From Lumbricus rubellus (taxonomy: Eukaryota; Annelida; Clitellata; Crassiclitellata; Lumbricidae): DNA of 64,000 nt. Under the pieces are notes generated by a model that did no database searches, was not told the origin of the DNA, and worked only from the letters and a program-made list of their open reading frames with translations. A program made the position numbers and the translations under genes. The stretch covers positions 16,471,258 to 16,535,257 of the forward strand of contig OX243821.1 of the NCBI GenBank assembly GCA_945859605.1, written 5' to 3'. Below, piece after piece: positions 20,721-32,265 of the stretch (positions are counted from its first letter, which is position 1; each line of letters opens with the position of its first letter).

Positions 20721-21311
20721 GAGCAGTGGCGCTGGACGTGCATGCGTGGTGGAGCAGCAGAGCTCCTTCAAGTATTATAGAGGGGGATAACCCCCATTGC
20801 AGCGTCAGACTAATACAGAAATTCGGTGAGCAATGCGCTGTGGGCAAGGGAGCCAGTACAGCAAATCCCGCCTGTATTGAGAAACTCGGCAAGACTTGCG
20901 AATGCACACAAACACAGACACAGACACAACACAAACGCACATACACAAAGACATACGTGATATAATTATGCATGTATGCATGCACGCATGTTTGTACGTT
21001 TGTTTGTGCCGTAGTTTGTATGCAGGCCTACGTCCAGCACACATTGCATAGGCTCCACAATGTCCACAATCATGTCAAAACAAATACGCCGATTTCTTAG
21101 TTTGTTTATTCTCTGTTTGTTCTCTGTGTGCTTGTCTGTCAGTGTGTTTGTTTGTCTGTGTATCTTCTGTGTGCCTGTCCGTTGTTAAAACCCACATTAC
21201 TACAAAACCGTGACCGTACTGTACCCGGTGCAACTGGCCATTTTCTCAACGAGGATGGACTAATGTCCTGGAAGCTGTGTCTGCCTTTTTTGCAGTCGCT
21301 GATCCGATTAT

Positions 21312-21600
21312 GGTGACCGGCGTCTTGAAGCCGTCTCCTGCGAATCTGCGTCGCCCCACTGGTGTGGGTAGGGACGGGGTAATGGTGGAGAGGGTCCACC
21401 CTGCGGTGGACGAAGCGGGGGAGGGTGGGGCGAGGTGGGTGGCGGTGCAATTTGGCGTCTGTGTGTATTTTTGCGCGACGGAAAGTAGTCCGTGGAGAGG
21501 CGACGTTCAATTTGCATCAAGCGCAACACAATCTGATAATTATCCGGAAGCACTGCGGGCAGTAACTGTTGGTATCCAACCACAATAGGGACGCTTCTGT
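21312..21600 (-). other. Candidate exon, proline-rich, weak
   Basis: An acceptor-like TGCCCGCAG followed by TG in phase 1 would continue the zinc-finger exon and opens about 75 codons: LPDNYQIVLRLMQIERRL, then a proline-rich stretch APPPTSPHPPPLRPPQGG. The phase fits the zinc-finger exon end, but the polypyrimidine tract is poor, no phase-0 donor was found, and NPxY is absent. Either strand could be non-coding. Confidence 0.22.
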
Positions 21601-21604
21601 CTGC

Positions 21605-21655
21605 CTGTCTGTGTCTTCTTCTCTTTTCTCTCTCTCTCTCTCCTTCTCTTTCTCT

Positions 21656-21704
<49 letters not shown>

Positions 21705-22012
21705 CATCTCTCTCCCTCTCTCGCCCTCTCTCTCACTCTTGCTCTCTCTCCCTCTCCCTCTCTCTCTCTCTCTCTGTCTGTTTCCGTCTGTTTCCGTCTG
21801 TTTCTCTCTCTGATTCTTTGTCAGATACCAAGCGTCAGTCTCCTCTCCCTCTACCTCTCCCTCTCTGTCTCCAAATCCCTATCTTTCTCCCTCTGTCTAT
21901 CTGTATGTCTCTGTCTCTGACCCGTCTGTGTCTATCTCTGTGTCTGTGTGTTTGTCTATCTGTCACTCTCTCTGACGCTCTCTGTCTGCCTGCCTGGCTG
22001 CCTGTCTGTCTA

Positions 22013-22046
<34 letters not shown>

Positions 22047-22050
22047 GTGC
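21605..22050. repeat. (CT)n/(CTGT)n array
   Basis: Pyrimidine-rich array, complementary in composition to the GA/GACA array at 22190-22725. Confidence 0.95.
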
Positions 22051-22189
22051 TTTTTATTTTTTGCTTGCGTCTTTGTATTCGTCTGACTAGGTAAGTAAGT
22101 AGATAAGTTTTTTTGGTATAATAATAATTATATGCATAATGTATATGGTCATTTACATAGCGCCTTGTAGAACCTCGCAAAGGAGTAAT

Positions 22190-22725
22190 ATATCTGTCTG
22201 CAATAACGGACAGGGAATAGAGAGACAGATAAAAACACCCTCACACACAGAAATAGAGAGACAGAGAGAGACATAGAGACAAAAATACAGAAATACCAGA
22301 AAACAGAAAAACAGAGAACCAGAAAAACAGAAAAAAGAAAAAAGAAAACAAGAAAACAAGAAAGAAAAAAGTGGAAAAACGGGAAAATAGAAAACATAAA
22401 GCATACAAAAATGTTGACGAGAAAGAGAGATTGGTAGACAGAACAAGAAATGAAGGACGAGAGAGAAACAAACATAGACAGAAAGAGAGATAGAAGAAAC
22501 GCAAAAGACATAAGAAGAGAAATAGAGAGCCAGAGAGAGAGGGAGAGACAGACAGACAGACAGACAAACATAGAGGCAGAGACAAAGGCAGGGACAAACA
22601 GATAGACAGAGACAGAGGCAGAGACAGACAGAGAGAGACAGACAGAGACAGAGAGAGACAGACAGAGACAGAGAAGGAAAGAGAGACAGAAACAGAGAGA
22701 GTGGGACCCATAGCCTACAGGCGGA
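22190..22725. repeat. (GACA)n/(GA)n array
   Basis: Purine-rich GACAGA/GAAAAC array, the reverse-complement type of 21605-22050, about 140 bp away. Confidence 0.95.
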
Positions 22726-22924
22726 GAGACAGGCGACAGAAGGAAGAGACATGCATATGAGAGAAGGGTAGAGGGTCAGTCTACAAGTGGGCGAGAGGTT
22801 AATGAGAAAGATATGGGGTCAGATAAAGCAAGGGTGGCCTTTCACAAAATGTTCAGTTGCGAAAAAGACATTGCACAAATGCACAGCTGCATATTTTGTC
22901 TATAATTATGGCATAAATCTTTGA

Positions 22925-23370
22925 AAACGCAATGGGTAGGATTGGAAGGTTTGAATAGGATTGGATAGGATAGGGTGAGCTTGGATTGGGTAGGATTGGT
23001 TTGGATAGGATCTGGTTGGATTACTTTGGGTAGGATTGTTTTAGTTTGGATAGGATAGGATTTGATTGGGTAGCATTGGTTTGGATAGGTTCTAGTTGGA
23101 TTACTTTGGGTAGGATTGGATTGCTTTGGGTAAGATTGGGTTGGATAGAATTAGTTTGGGTAGGACCTGCATTTGGTTAAATTTGGTTGGATTATAGATA
23201 GCCTGGCATAGGATTGAATATTAAGTTATTGGATCTGATCAGATTTGATTGGATATGGCAAGATTGGGTCGGATTAGTTAGAATTGGTTATTTATGATAG
23301 GACAGAATTGCGTGGGGTAGCATAGGATAATATAAAATAGAAGTGTAAGTAGTAAAGCATAGGCTAGGAT
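22925..23370. repeat. Degenerate GGATTGGATA pentamer array
   Basis: TTGGATAGGATTGG-type units over about 440 bp. The complementary type flanks the other side of the zinc-finger exon. Confidence 0.85.
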
Positions 23371-23744
23371 TGGATTTGGTTGTAAGCATTTGACTTTATA
23401 GCTTTCGTTAACTAATTAAGTTTTCGCTTTGATTATTGTCAGGGCTTAAAGTGTGGCAGGACGGTCGTGGACGGTGTCCTGGCACTTATGTTCAAATCTC
23501 TATGCCGTCCTGTCACTTATTTGGCCAGCACACCTGAAAATGCAAGGGGCGTCCTGACACTTCTATTGGAAAGGTAAGAGGCGTCCGGACACTTTATTTT
23601 TACACTTTTAGCACTGATTATTGTCTGATAAATTTGTTATGCTTTGTGTAACTTTAATCCTGCTTTAGTGTGCTTGATGCACATGGACCAATTAAAAAAT
23701 TGCAAAAATTGAATTGATTGATTTGCATTGCCTTTCCGCTTTAC
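23371..23744. other. Intron between repeat array and zinc-finger exon
   Basis: Contains a local repeat GGCGTCCTGACACTT / GGCGTCCGGACACTT (about 23455-23600, three to four degenerate units). No other feature. Confidence 0.5.
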
Positions 23745-23854
23745 CTTTGTCTTTGTACAGACATTCGTCGAGATGGCGTTGTAGTGCTGGTCCCGTGCTT
23801 TGGAAGCTGCATCCTATGTTGGCGTTGACACAGTTCGTTAGCACTCCTTTGCAT
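23745..23854 (-). CDS. LNX: TRAF-like zinc-finger exon, probably LNX
   Basis: Acceptor TGATGTTTCAG, donor AAAG|GTAAAGC; 110 nt = 1 + 36 codons + 1. It reads CKGVLTNCVNANIGCSFQ then STGPALQRHLDECLYKDK. The Cys spacing with GC and a closing HL-x-x-C is that of TRAF-type zinc fingers. LNX has such a finger after its RING (VCKDVMQRCDLEAHLKNRC in LNX2), and strand and position upstream of PDZ1 agree. The exit phase (1) does not match the PDZ1 exon (0), so at least one exon lies between. It could instead belong to another TRAF-finger protein. Inverted pentamer arrays flank it. Confidence 0.65.
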
Positions 23855-23954
23855 CTGAAACATCATAATCATCAAACAGCACAATATCATATAACAGCAG
23901 CAGAATCAGATATAGGTAAACATCACGTACACATTCCTGTGTCCGTCTGATCCA

Positions 23955-24265
23955 ATCATTTTCTATTCTATTCAATTATATTCTATTCTATTCTATTCTA
24001 TCCAATCTTATCCAATCAAATGACATTCTTATCTGACCTAATCCTACACAATCCTATCTAATCCAGTCCAGCCCATACTATCCAGTCTAATACAATTCAA
24101 TCTAATCTTATCCATTCCATTCCAATCCTATCCTGATCTTATCCCTTATTTACCAATAAAATACAATGCTATCATATCTTATTCAATCCGTTGCCATCCG
24201 ATTACCTCTTGTCAATTCCAATTCTGATCTAATCCCATCCTAATGATCCAATCATCATCATCATC
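23955..24265. repeat. Degenerate ATCCAATCCTATCC array
   Basis: TATTC/TATCC/AATCC pentamers, the complement of the array at 22925-23370. Confidence 0.85.
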
Positions 24266-24760
24266 ATCAATATCATAGGGCTCAATGCCCGTTAGAGTCC
24301 GACGCCACTCTCTGTCTGAGTCTGTCTCGCGTCATGCTGCCCAGCCTCAACTTGTCCGGTCAGCAGGTCTGCTCCATACCATTAACATCTTGGAGCATCT
24401 AGACCACATTGTCCGATTGAAGAGAATCGTGAAAAAGAGGCATGAAGGACAACGTGGGTCAATGCCCGTTGTGTCCCACGCTCTCTCCCCCGACTCTCTC
24501 CACCAGTCTGTCCTGACCGACCTGTGCATGTCTGCTTCACATCATGACACCTTGAAGCATCTGGGTAGCCATGTCACTTGTGTCGTGGTTTTGGCGGATT
24601 ACAATCGTCTTGGTTTTTTTACTGCCAGAGTATCGCCACCCATCTGGCAAACCTTCCTCATTTTGTCCGGGCTTAGGACCGGCACAGGGACTTTGTTGGT
24701 TCCCTGTGGCAGAGGATGGATGCAGTTTAACGTCGTGCCCAGGACATAATGATCCAATCC
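24266..24760. other. Diverged direct duplication of about 175 bp
   Basis: Both units start CAATGCCCGTT (24284 and 24458) and share CTTGGAGCATCT / CTTGAAGCATCT about 110 bp later. The plus-strand frame stays open through both (154 codons) but matches no family I recognise. It is probably a repeat and not a gene. Confidence 0.45.
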
Positions 24761-24825
24761 CATCCAATTTAATCCCATGCATAGACGCATGCAACATGCA
24801 TGTATGTATGCAAACTATGCATGCA

Positions 24826-24985
24826 CGTATGTATGTATGTATGTATGTATGTATGTATGTATGTATGTATGTATGTATGTATGTATGTATGTATGTATGT
24901 ATGTATGTATGTATGTATGTATGTATGTATGTATGTATGTATGTATGTATGTATGTATGTATGTATGTATGTATGTATGTATGTA
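24826..24985. repeat. (GTAT)n array
   Basis: About 160 bp, pure. Confidence 0.98.
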
Positions 24986-25477
24986 TGCGTGTATACATGT
25001 ATGTATGCATGTCCATGAAACTAAACAACCTAATCAGCAAGAGAGATAAATCGCAATGGGTCATGAAAGCTGTCTTAGCGTATTCATTCATTCGTTCATT
25101 CTGCGCATTTATATAGCGCCCTCTGAAGGATCAATCCTTGGGGAAACGATGGGAATGGGGGCAATCGATCAGATGGTTGTTCAAACAGAAGTGATGGAGG
25201 GTGATTGGGGGACGAAATAATATCCCCCGACTGCCAAACGAATTCGAAAGGGGAATTTATTTGAGTAGATTTATTGCAAAGAAACGAGAGTGGAGTTTCT
25301 GAGGTAACGTGGCAAGATCAATCACTACAGGTCTGAATCTCCAGAGACTACATTGGCGGTATATTCGGTACTCAATTATATACAGTGTAGGTCCTATGTG
25401 TGTATGCGTGAGGCGCGGTGATGTATATTGGTTATGTTCGTTGTCATGCACCAGTTTGATTGTATTTTTGTATGTGC
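24986..25477. other. Intergenic DNA with SINE/LINE end fragments
   Basis: TTTATATAGCGCCCTCTGAAGG at about 25108 is a retroelement tail; the rest is unassigned. Confidence 0.45.
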
Positions 25478-25685
25478 ACTTGTTATAGCGCCCCTTCAAG
25501 CTCTGCTACTCAGAGGCGCTCCAGACTACAGCGCGGGCACTGCATCGGAGCTTAACGCCGAAGCGCTGAGCAATTTCGAGTGAAGGACTTGCCCAAGGTC
25601 CCCTCAAGGCGACTTGAGTTGGATTCGAACCTGCAACCCTCCGGCTGCAAGGCGACGAACATATCCACTACACCACCGCGACCGC
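25478..25685 (-). mobile_element. tRNA-derived SINE S1, near full length
   Basis: On the minus strand: head GCGGTGGTGTAGTGGATATG, B box GGTTCGAATCC, body with CGCTTCGGCG and GATGCAGTG, tail with GCGCCTCTGAGTAG then CTTGAAGGGGCGCTATAAC. Confidence 0.9.
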
Positions 25686-25824
25686 GGCTGGTTTAAACCC
25701 ACCTCAAGCCGCCATGTAGGGACCCTGAGCAAGTCCTTCACTAGCAATTGACTATGCGCTTCGGCGCGAAACTCCGATTCAGTGTCCGCTTTGTGGTTGG
25801 GAGCGCTTCTGAGCAGTAATCATA
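25686..25824 (+). mobile_element. SINE S1, headless copy facing the previous one
   Basis: Body and tail only (CACCTCAAGCCGCCATG, AAGTCCTTCAC, GGGAGCGCTTCTGAG), opposite in orientation to 25478-25685 and directly abutting it. Confidence 0.85.
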
Positions 25825-26782
25825 CATACATAATAGGTATATTTTTATGTATATATGTTTGTATGTATGTATGTATGTATGTATTATGTGTGTGCGTATG
25901 TGTATTTGTGTATGTACATAGGTAAACGCATTTTTTATTTCGTGTAGATATGCACACAGCCATACAACAAAAAAGATTGTATATTAAACATGAGGCCAAT
26001 CCCAAATCATTCTTCTTCAGACGAAAATAGACAATTGGCCCAGGTTTGTTTCGGCGCTCTCGAGTAAGACGGTGCCCTTCATTTAGCTTTGTATTAGCGA
26101 TTTCTAAATTTGTAATTCACTATGTATATATACATGCGTACATACGTACATATCTCTATATACATACGTACATACATTGTGTAACTGTATATACACAGAC
26201 ACACAGAGACATATATATATATATATTATATATATATTATATATATATATACATGTATATATATATTAAAGACCATTGGAGACTTGCCTGTTGATAAGGT
26301 GAGACTGGAGATCGCTTCTTGGCAGGACTTCTTGGCAGAATTCGACATTCGGACAAACCATAAGCAGCTTATCCAGCAATCTGGAAATGATATAATTTTT
26401 GTGACAGCGTCATTAATCCGCGTTGCTATGGCAATTGAGTGGAGGTGAGGACAGGTGAGATGGGTGATTTAAAGGTTGGGCATTGGCAAGGTAGAATATG
26501 GTAAGTTAAGAATAAATATGCAATTAACTCGGACATTTATATAGCGCTCCTTCGAGTAAAAAAATACGCAGAGGCGCTCATTGCTCGAAAATCAACCACC
26601 ACTGGCATAGTCGTGTCTTCAAGATGGAGGTTTAAATCACCTGCGATTATGAGAATTATTGTAGGTTGCAAACTAATAATAATATTGTTCAAGTAGGCCT
26701 ACTGTAGAGAATTCATCAAGAAACTTAGACGAAGGCGGGGCCGATCAAGGACGGTAGACAGCTATTGCTATGAGAAGCAAGT
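25825..26782. other. Intergenic DNA with GTAT and AT microsatellites
   Basis: (GTAT)n at about 25855-25885, TATA-rich 26208-26270, and a SINE tail fragment (minus) at 26535-26590. No coding signal. Confidence 0.5.
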
Positions 26783-26965
26783 AAGTAAGTATATTCTTTA
26801 ATGTACCAGCTGCAAAAACGCACTCTGGTTAGCAAGCACACAAAAAACACGACACAAAAAACAAATACAAGACAAATCTGGCAGCCATCAACGGCTCCCA
26901 CTCACATAGCTCAAGCCTATTGATTGTAACGTCACAACGACAGAGTCATCCTTAAGTGCTCCGAG
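26783..26965. mobile_element. Dispersed repeat R1 with (AAGT)n edge
   Basis: AAGTAAGTAAGTATATTCTT then TAATGTACCAGCTGC; about 180 bp is near-identical to 63163-63345. The tetramer edge looks like a retroposon tail read on the minus strand. Confidence 0.7.
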
Positions 26966-27609
26966 CAAATAAATATTATGTGGTCGACAGAGAAATCAGG
27001 ATTGCGCTAATGCTGGTCCAATGAAGTCTCCAATGAATAGATGTATACTGTATAGCTGCTTTGAAGGTGGATCGGAATAATAGACGCAATGGTGATCCAC
27101 TTTGGGTTGCAGCACAAAGCACAAGGCCTGGAGACAAGGCCATAAACGAGACGGTGAATCTACGCAGAGTGCACGACAGACAACATCATAAGATAAATCT
27201 CACTTATTTTATTCCATGTTATAGCGGAATGCAAAGGAAGCGGTCGCTCTTGTCCTAGTCGGAAGTTGATGTATCCCAGGATCAATGCCTCGCGTCTCTG
27301 ATTGGTGTTTACCGCGTGAGGCGCTACATAAATTCATAGATACAATGCAATGCAATCATCGTAAATCTGGCTGGATATTACTTCCTATATAGCAAGCGAC
27401 CATATCAAATGTTGCTGATGCGTGGTATACAGTGAGAAATTTAGGAAAGAGATAAAAGTATGAAAAAGATGGGACTCAGGGAAAGATAATCTAAGATGGG
27501 ATTCGGGAAAGATAATATAAGGGAAGATATTGGGGTAGGACGAGAAAATGCAGGGAAGAGGTAACGGAAAACAAGAGATGTCACAGGGAAAAGATAAGAT
27601 ATGGGAAGG
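26966..27609. other. Intergenic, unassigned
   Basis: A retroelement-like end GAGGCGCTACATAAATTCAT sits at about 27318. No coding signal. Confidence 0.4.
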
Positions 27610-27867
27610 CAGTGGCGTGGCCAGGAATTTATGATGGGGGTTTTATGGCCTGGCCGGACGCTCTTCCTGACACCAACCCAACAGTATTACAGTAAATAAA
27701 AATGGATTAAAGTAACAAAGGGAATAAAGTAAGAAAAACAATTGTTAGTTTGTTACTACAAACAATTGTTTTGGTTTTTTTCTTATTTAAGTGGATAAAT
27801 AACCTTTAAAAAACTTTTCACTAAGCCAATTGGGGGTTAAACCCCCTAAACCCTTGTCTACGCCACT
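27610..27867. mobile_element. hAT-like MITE, family CAGTGGCGT
   Basis: Starts CAGTGGCGTGGCCAGG and ends GTCTACGCCACT, an imperfect inverted pair common to hAT elements. The target duplication is unclear. Confidence 0.6.
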
Positions 27868-28069
27868 ATTCCCTCCTTCCCCCCATTCTCGGAGGTGTTA
27901 CCACTAATAAAAACTCAAAACTAAAAACACATTTCCAATGTTTGGCGAATGCATCCTATACATCTTCCCATTAAATCACACATCAACACCGACAGCCGAC
28001 AATGCGACAACATTTCCCCTTTCGTCTTGAAAGGTCCGACGGTGAATTCCACCTCCATCTACTCCCCTT

Positions 28070-28138
28070 CGCCACCGCCACCGCCACCGCCACCACCACC
28101 ACCACCACCACCACCACCACCACCACCACTACCACCAC
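28070..28138. repeat. (CCA)n array
   Basis: CCACCG/CCACCA run; its poly-P frame is low complexity. Confidence 0.95.
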
Positions 28139-29690
28139 AGACGCCGTCACTCGCCATCTCCTTAGGACCGAGTCCGCGCCGTCACATCATCCATCAAGCC
28201 GTCTAACAGCGACAGTAGCGCAACGAATGTCCACAACGCGTACATACGTAGCATTTCTAGAAGTGCTGTATATACATAGAATTACACATAATGTACATAC
28301 AAACATGCATATGTATATATCATATATACTATGGTTATATATATATGCATATATGTATATATATATATATAGACACCGCGGGCCATCACTTATTCAGGAT
28401 TGCAATTCTTTGCAATTAGGAGCACGGGAAAGTCAGTTAGAAGGTCAGCAATATACATATAGCCAGTTAATGAGCGAGTGCGCGAGTAAGTGAGTAAGTT
28501 AGCAAGAGAATAAGAAAGTATAAGCGGGCAAATAGGTAAGTTATCTGACCGGTAAATGAGCATGTGAGTGAGCGAGTGAGTAAGTAAATAAGTTGGTGAA
28601 TAAATAAGCAAGCAGGTGGATTAATAGATATGTTATCGGTTCAGAATTTTATTAAGTGAGTGAGAAGGTAAATAACTAAATATGGGAGTAAACAAGTGTG
28701 CCCGTAAATAAGTAAGTAAGGAAACCGGACGACGCTGGTCAAAGAACGATGTGGAGACAGAGGATCCGAGTGGCTGACCCCCCGAGGGACTAATTCAAGC
28801 CGGAAGGAAAAGAAGAAGAAAGGAACTTCCACACTGCAGATGAAACCGAATTGATTTAGGAGTCTCGACTTGAGTCTCGACTCGCCTAAGACTGTCGCAT
28901 AGGACTGTCGCCTAAGACTGCCTTACACTTTGACCAAAACTATCGACTTGTGTTATGAGCACGGTCCACTTAGTCCTGTCATCATAACCATGTCTTACAG
29001 CTTTCTCCCTCTCGTCTAATAGGATTAGATGGCACAACGCCGTGCAGAATAGCGCAATAAAAGTTTGTTCGCCCTGCATGGTTGGATGGCGTGAGAAATC
29101 GCGGTGTCCAGCTTAGACCACTGCGGATCAGACAGCGGATCTTTTCAGCCGATTTATGCATCGTGTTGTGCTGCTGCAAGCGGATGACCAACTGGGAGCG
29201 ATGTCAACAAATCTAGGACGACGCTACCACCATGCGCTGGTCCAACGATTCCATAAATAACAGCTCATACTTAACGGAAAGCAGGGAGACACAACGACAC
29301 GCTGCAACAGGGATACCAATCGTAGCTTTTCCCACCTAGATCTAGGTTTTCGGTCTTGTCTAGGTTTCTTGAGTTTTTTGGTCAGGATCTAGCTTTTTTT
29401 CCGTCTGTGGTTTTTCTGCCTTTCTGGTTTAAAAAAAGATATTTTGTGGTTAAAATAGAGGAAAGACGAGCGAAAGTCACTAGATTTAAGATTTTGGAAC
29501 GAAAGACCGAAAAAGTCATAAGTAATTTTGAAAGGGAAAAGGAACATAATTAACTGAAAGACTAAAAATGTCGTCAGAAATTTTCAAGTACCAAAAAATA
29601 AAAATTTCTTGTATTTTCTGGAAAATTCTCAATCTAGCTTTTTCTAGACTTTTCGGTCGGATCTGGCCTGTTTTTAAATTCAGAGTGGCA
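28139..29690. other. Intergenic DNA with GAGT/AAGT tetramer tract
   Basis: AT microsatellite 28310-28370, degenerate GTGAGTAAGTAA tract 28465-28720, and the rest unassigned. Around 29340-29660 and again at 54060-54400 the same roughly 300-bp repeat occurs (CTAGGTTTT...GGTTAAAA...CTAGCTTTTTCTAG), ending GTGGCATCCCT. Confidence 0.5.
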
Positions 29691-29691
29691 T

Positions 29692-29850
29692 CCCTGGACG
29701 CGCAAACACACGGTGACATACCGACACGCAGACACACGGTGACATACCGACACGCAGACACACGGTGACATACCGACACGCAGACACACGCAGACACACG
29801 CAGACACACGCAGACACACGGTGACATGCAGACACACGATGACATACCGA
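29692..29850. repeat. 26-bp minisatellite
   Basis: Units of CGGTGACATACCGACACGC plus AGACACA, three in a row, then an expanded CAGACACACG run. Confidence 0.93.
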
Positions 29851-30059
29851 CAGTGGCAGCGTTACAGTAGGGCAAACCATGGTAAATTATGCCCTTGCTG
29901 AACAGCCTTTGCCCTGGTCGTTACCCTACAAGGATTCGCTGCCCGAATTCTCGCCTGCCGAGAATATATTTGGGGAATAAATCATTTCCTGCACTGGTTA
30001 CTTGTGCGAATACCCTCGATATGAAAAGCGTCTCACGCCGTCTCTGAACGGGGTGGGTG

Positions 30060-30440
30060 GTTATAGGGATATTTGGTGGATATAGAGATAGAGATATAAC
30101 TACACAGACAGATATTATCAGAGGAAAGATAAGTGATATACATATATATATACATATTATATACAGATGAATAGTTGGATGGATAAATGGATTGATGGAT
30201 AGCGGACGGAGAGACAGACAGACAAATAAGATATATCAATAGAAAGATAGACACTAGACAGGCAGACAAACAGAGAGACAGACAAACAGACTGACAGACA
30301 GACAGATGGATAGACAGCTGATAGATTGACAGCAGATAGATTGACAGCAGATAGATTGACAGCAGATAGATTGACAGATAGACAGACAGAGAGACAGACA
30401 GAGAGACAGACAGATAGACAGACAGACAGACAGATGGACA
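30060..30440. repeat. (GACA)n/(GATA)n array
   Basis: Includes four copies of a TGACAGCAGATAGAT unit at 30318-30380. Confidence 0.92.
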
Positions 30441-31335
30441 CTATGTTTCTGAAGAACTATGGCGATATGACCTTCGCATAAATCCTAGGTACCGACTAAT
30501 TTCATCAAATCAATTCAGTCGAGACCATTTCCATGAAGAGGATTTATTAAGCGCCTTTATTATGAAGCTCAGGATTAAGGTTGATGATCACCCTTTAACA
30601 TAGGACCCACAGCCAGACAATGGCCTATCTCGATTCTGCTGAACAATCAGTTTCTTTAATAATAGACCTATATCTATTATTATACATTCCTAATCCCCGA
30701 AGTCATTTGACCATTATTCTTTTATTCTATGCCTGACACATGGGCTCCCGCACATAATAATAATAGTATTGCGCTTTCGTTTATTGACAAGAAAATTCAC
30801 GACAGATAATTGTTTTGCTGTTTTAGAAATAGAGGGTGTAATTATTATGCGATATAGTTTCTATTGTGACCTAATGGATTAAGTATTTTTTGGCTAGAAT
30901 TTTGTCATCTAGTGTCCTTTTTGGGGTCTTCTTCTTCTGGTTCTCTTCATCCTCCTTCCTTTCCTTCTCCTCCTCTTTCTCTCTCTCTCTCCATTTTCTT
31001 CTTCCCTCCTTCTCCCCTCTTCTTCTTTATCCTCCTCTTCATCGTCTTCGCCATATCGACCTTTTCCTCTTTGCCTGACCTGATGATTGTCTTGAAATGA
31101 CAATGAACGCCTCGGAGACCAGCAATCCCTCTTCAGCGCAAATCACGCAACACAATAGAACAGCAACAGCAATGACAACAATTACAATGACTTCTCAGCG
31201 AATGGATGGATCATCATTTATGTACAGCCCTTAACACCAACGCCACTCTATAAAGACCACTGCATGTAAACAGTATATGCAGACATGCAGACGCAATAAA
31301 ACACATACATACATGCAGTCATGCAAATAAATATA
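30441..31335. other. Intergenic DNA, no gene seen
   Basis: A retroelement tail (TTATTAAGCGCCTTTATTATG) at about 30543, a short CT-rich stretch 30930-31050, otherwise nothing recognised. Confidence 0.45.
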
Positions 31336-31768
31336 CATAATACATACATTCATACATGCATACATACATACATGCATGCATGCATGCATGCATACATACA
31401 TACATACATACATACATACATACATACATACATACATACATACATACATACATACATACATACATACATACATACATACATACATACATACATACATACA
31501 TACATACATACATACATACATACATACATACATACATACATACATACATACATACATACATACATACATACATACATACATACATACATACATACATACA
31601 TACATACATACATACATACATACATACATACATACATACATACATACATACATACATACATACATACATACATACATACATACATACATACATACATACA
31701 TACATACATACATACATACATACATACATACATACATACATACATACATACATACATACATACATACG
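31336..31768. repeat. (CATA)n array
   Basis: About 430 bp, almost perfect, the longest tetranucleotide array in the window. Confidence 0.99.
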
Positions 31769-31879
31769 CAACCAATTTCCTTGCTCGTGTTAAGTTTCCT
31801 TTCTCGCTTTGATTATACGCTAAAAGCTACAGAAGTGTTTGTCTAATTTTTCTCGAGACATCCATTGCTCAGTCTCTAA

Positions 31880-32265
<386 letters not shown>

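Noticed and set aside
21128..21588. Plus-strand exon with strong acceptor TGCCTTTTTTGCAG at about 21297
   Set aside because: One frame stays open to 21588, but it has no recognisable domain and no partner exon; the composition suggests chance.
28200..28260. RING-like Cys/His string on the minus strand (CYVCTRCGHS...YCRC)
   Set aside because: Closed by stops on both sides after about 17 codons and lacks the remaining zinc ligands and splice sites.
29692..29850. Possible CRISPR-like array
   Set aside because: Direct 26-bp tandem units without unique spacers, in a eukaryotic genome; it is a minisatellite.
31231..31846. MYVC and IHTY repeat ORFs (also at 24537-25116, 47052-47701, 53064-53739, 59404-60109)
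   Set aside because: Frames through CATA/GTAT microsatellites; no other coding evidence.
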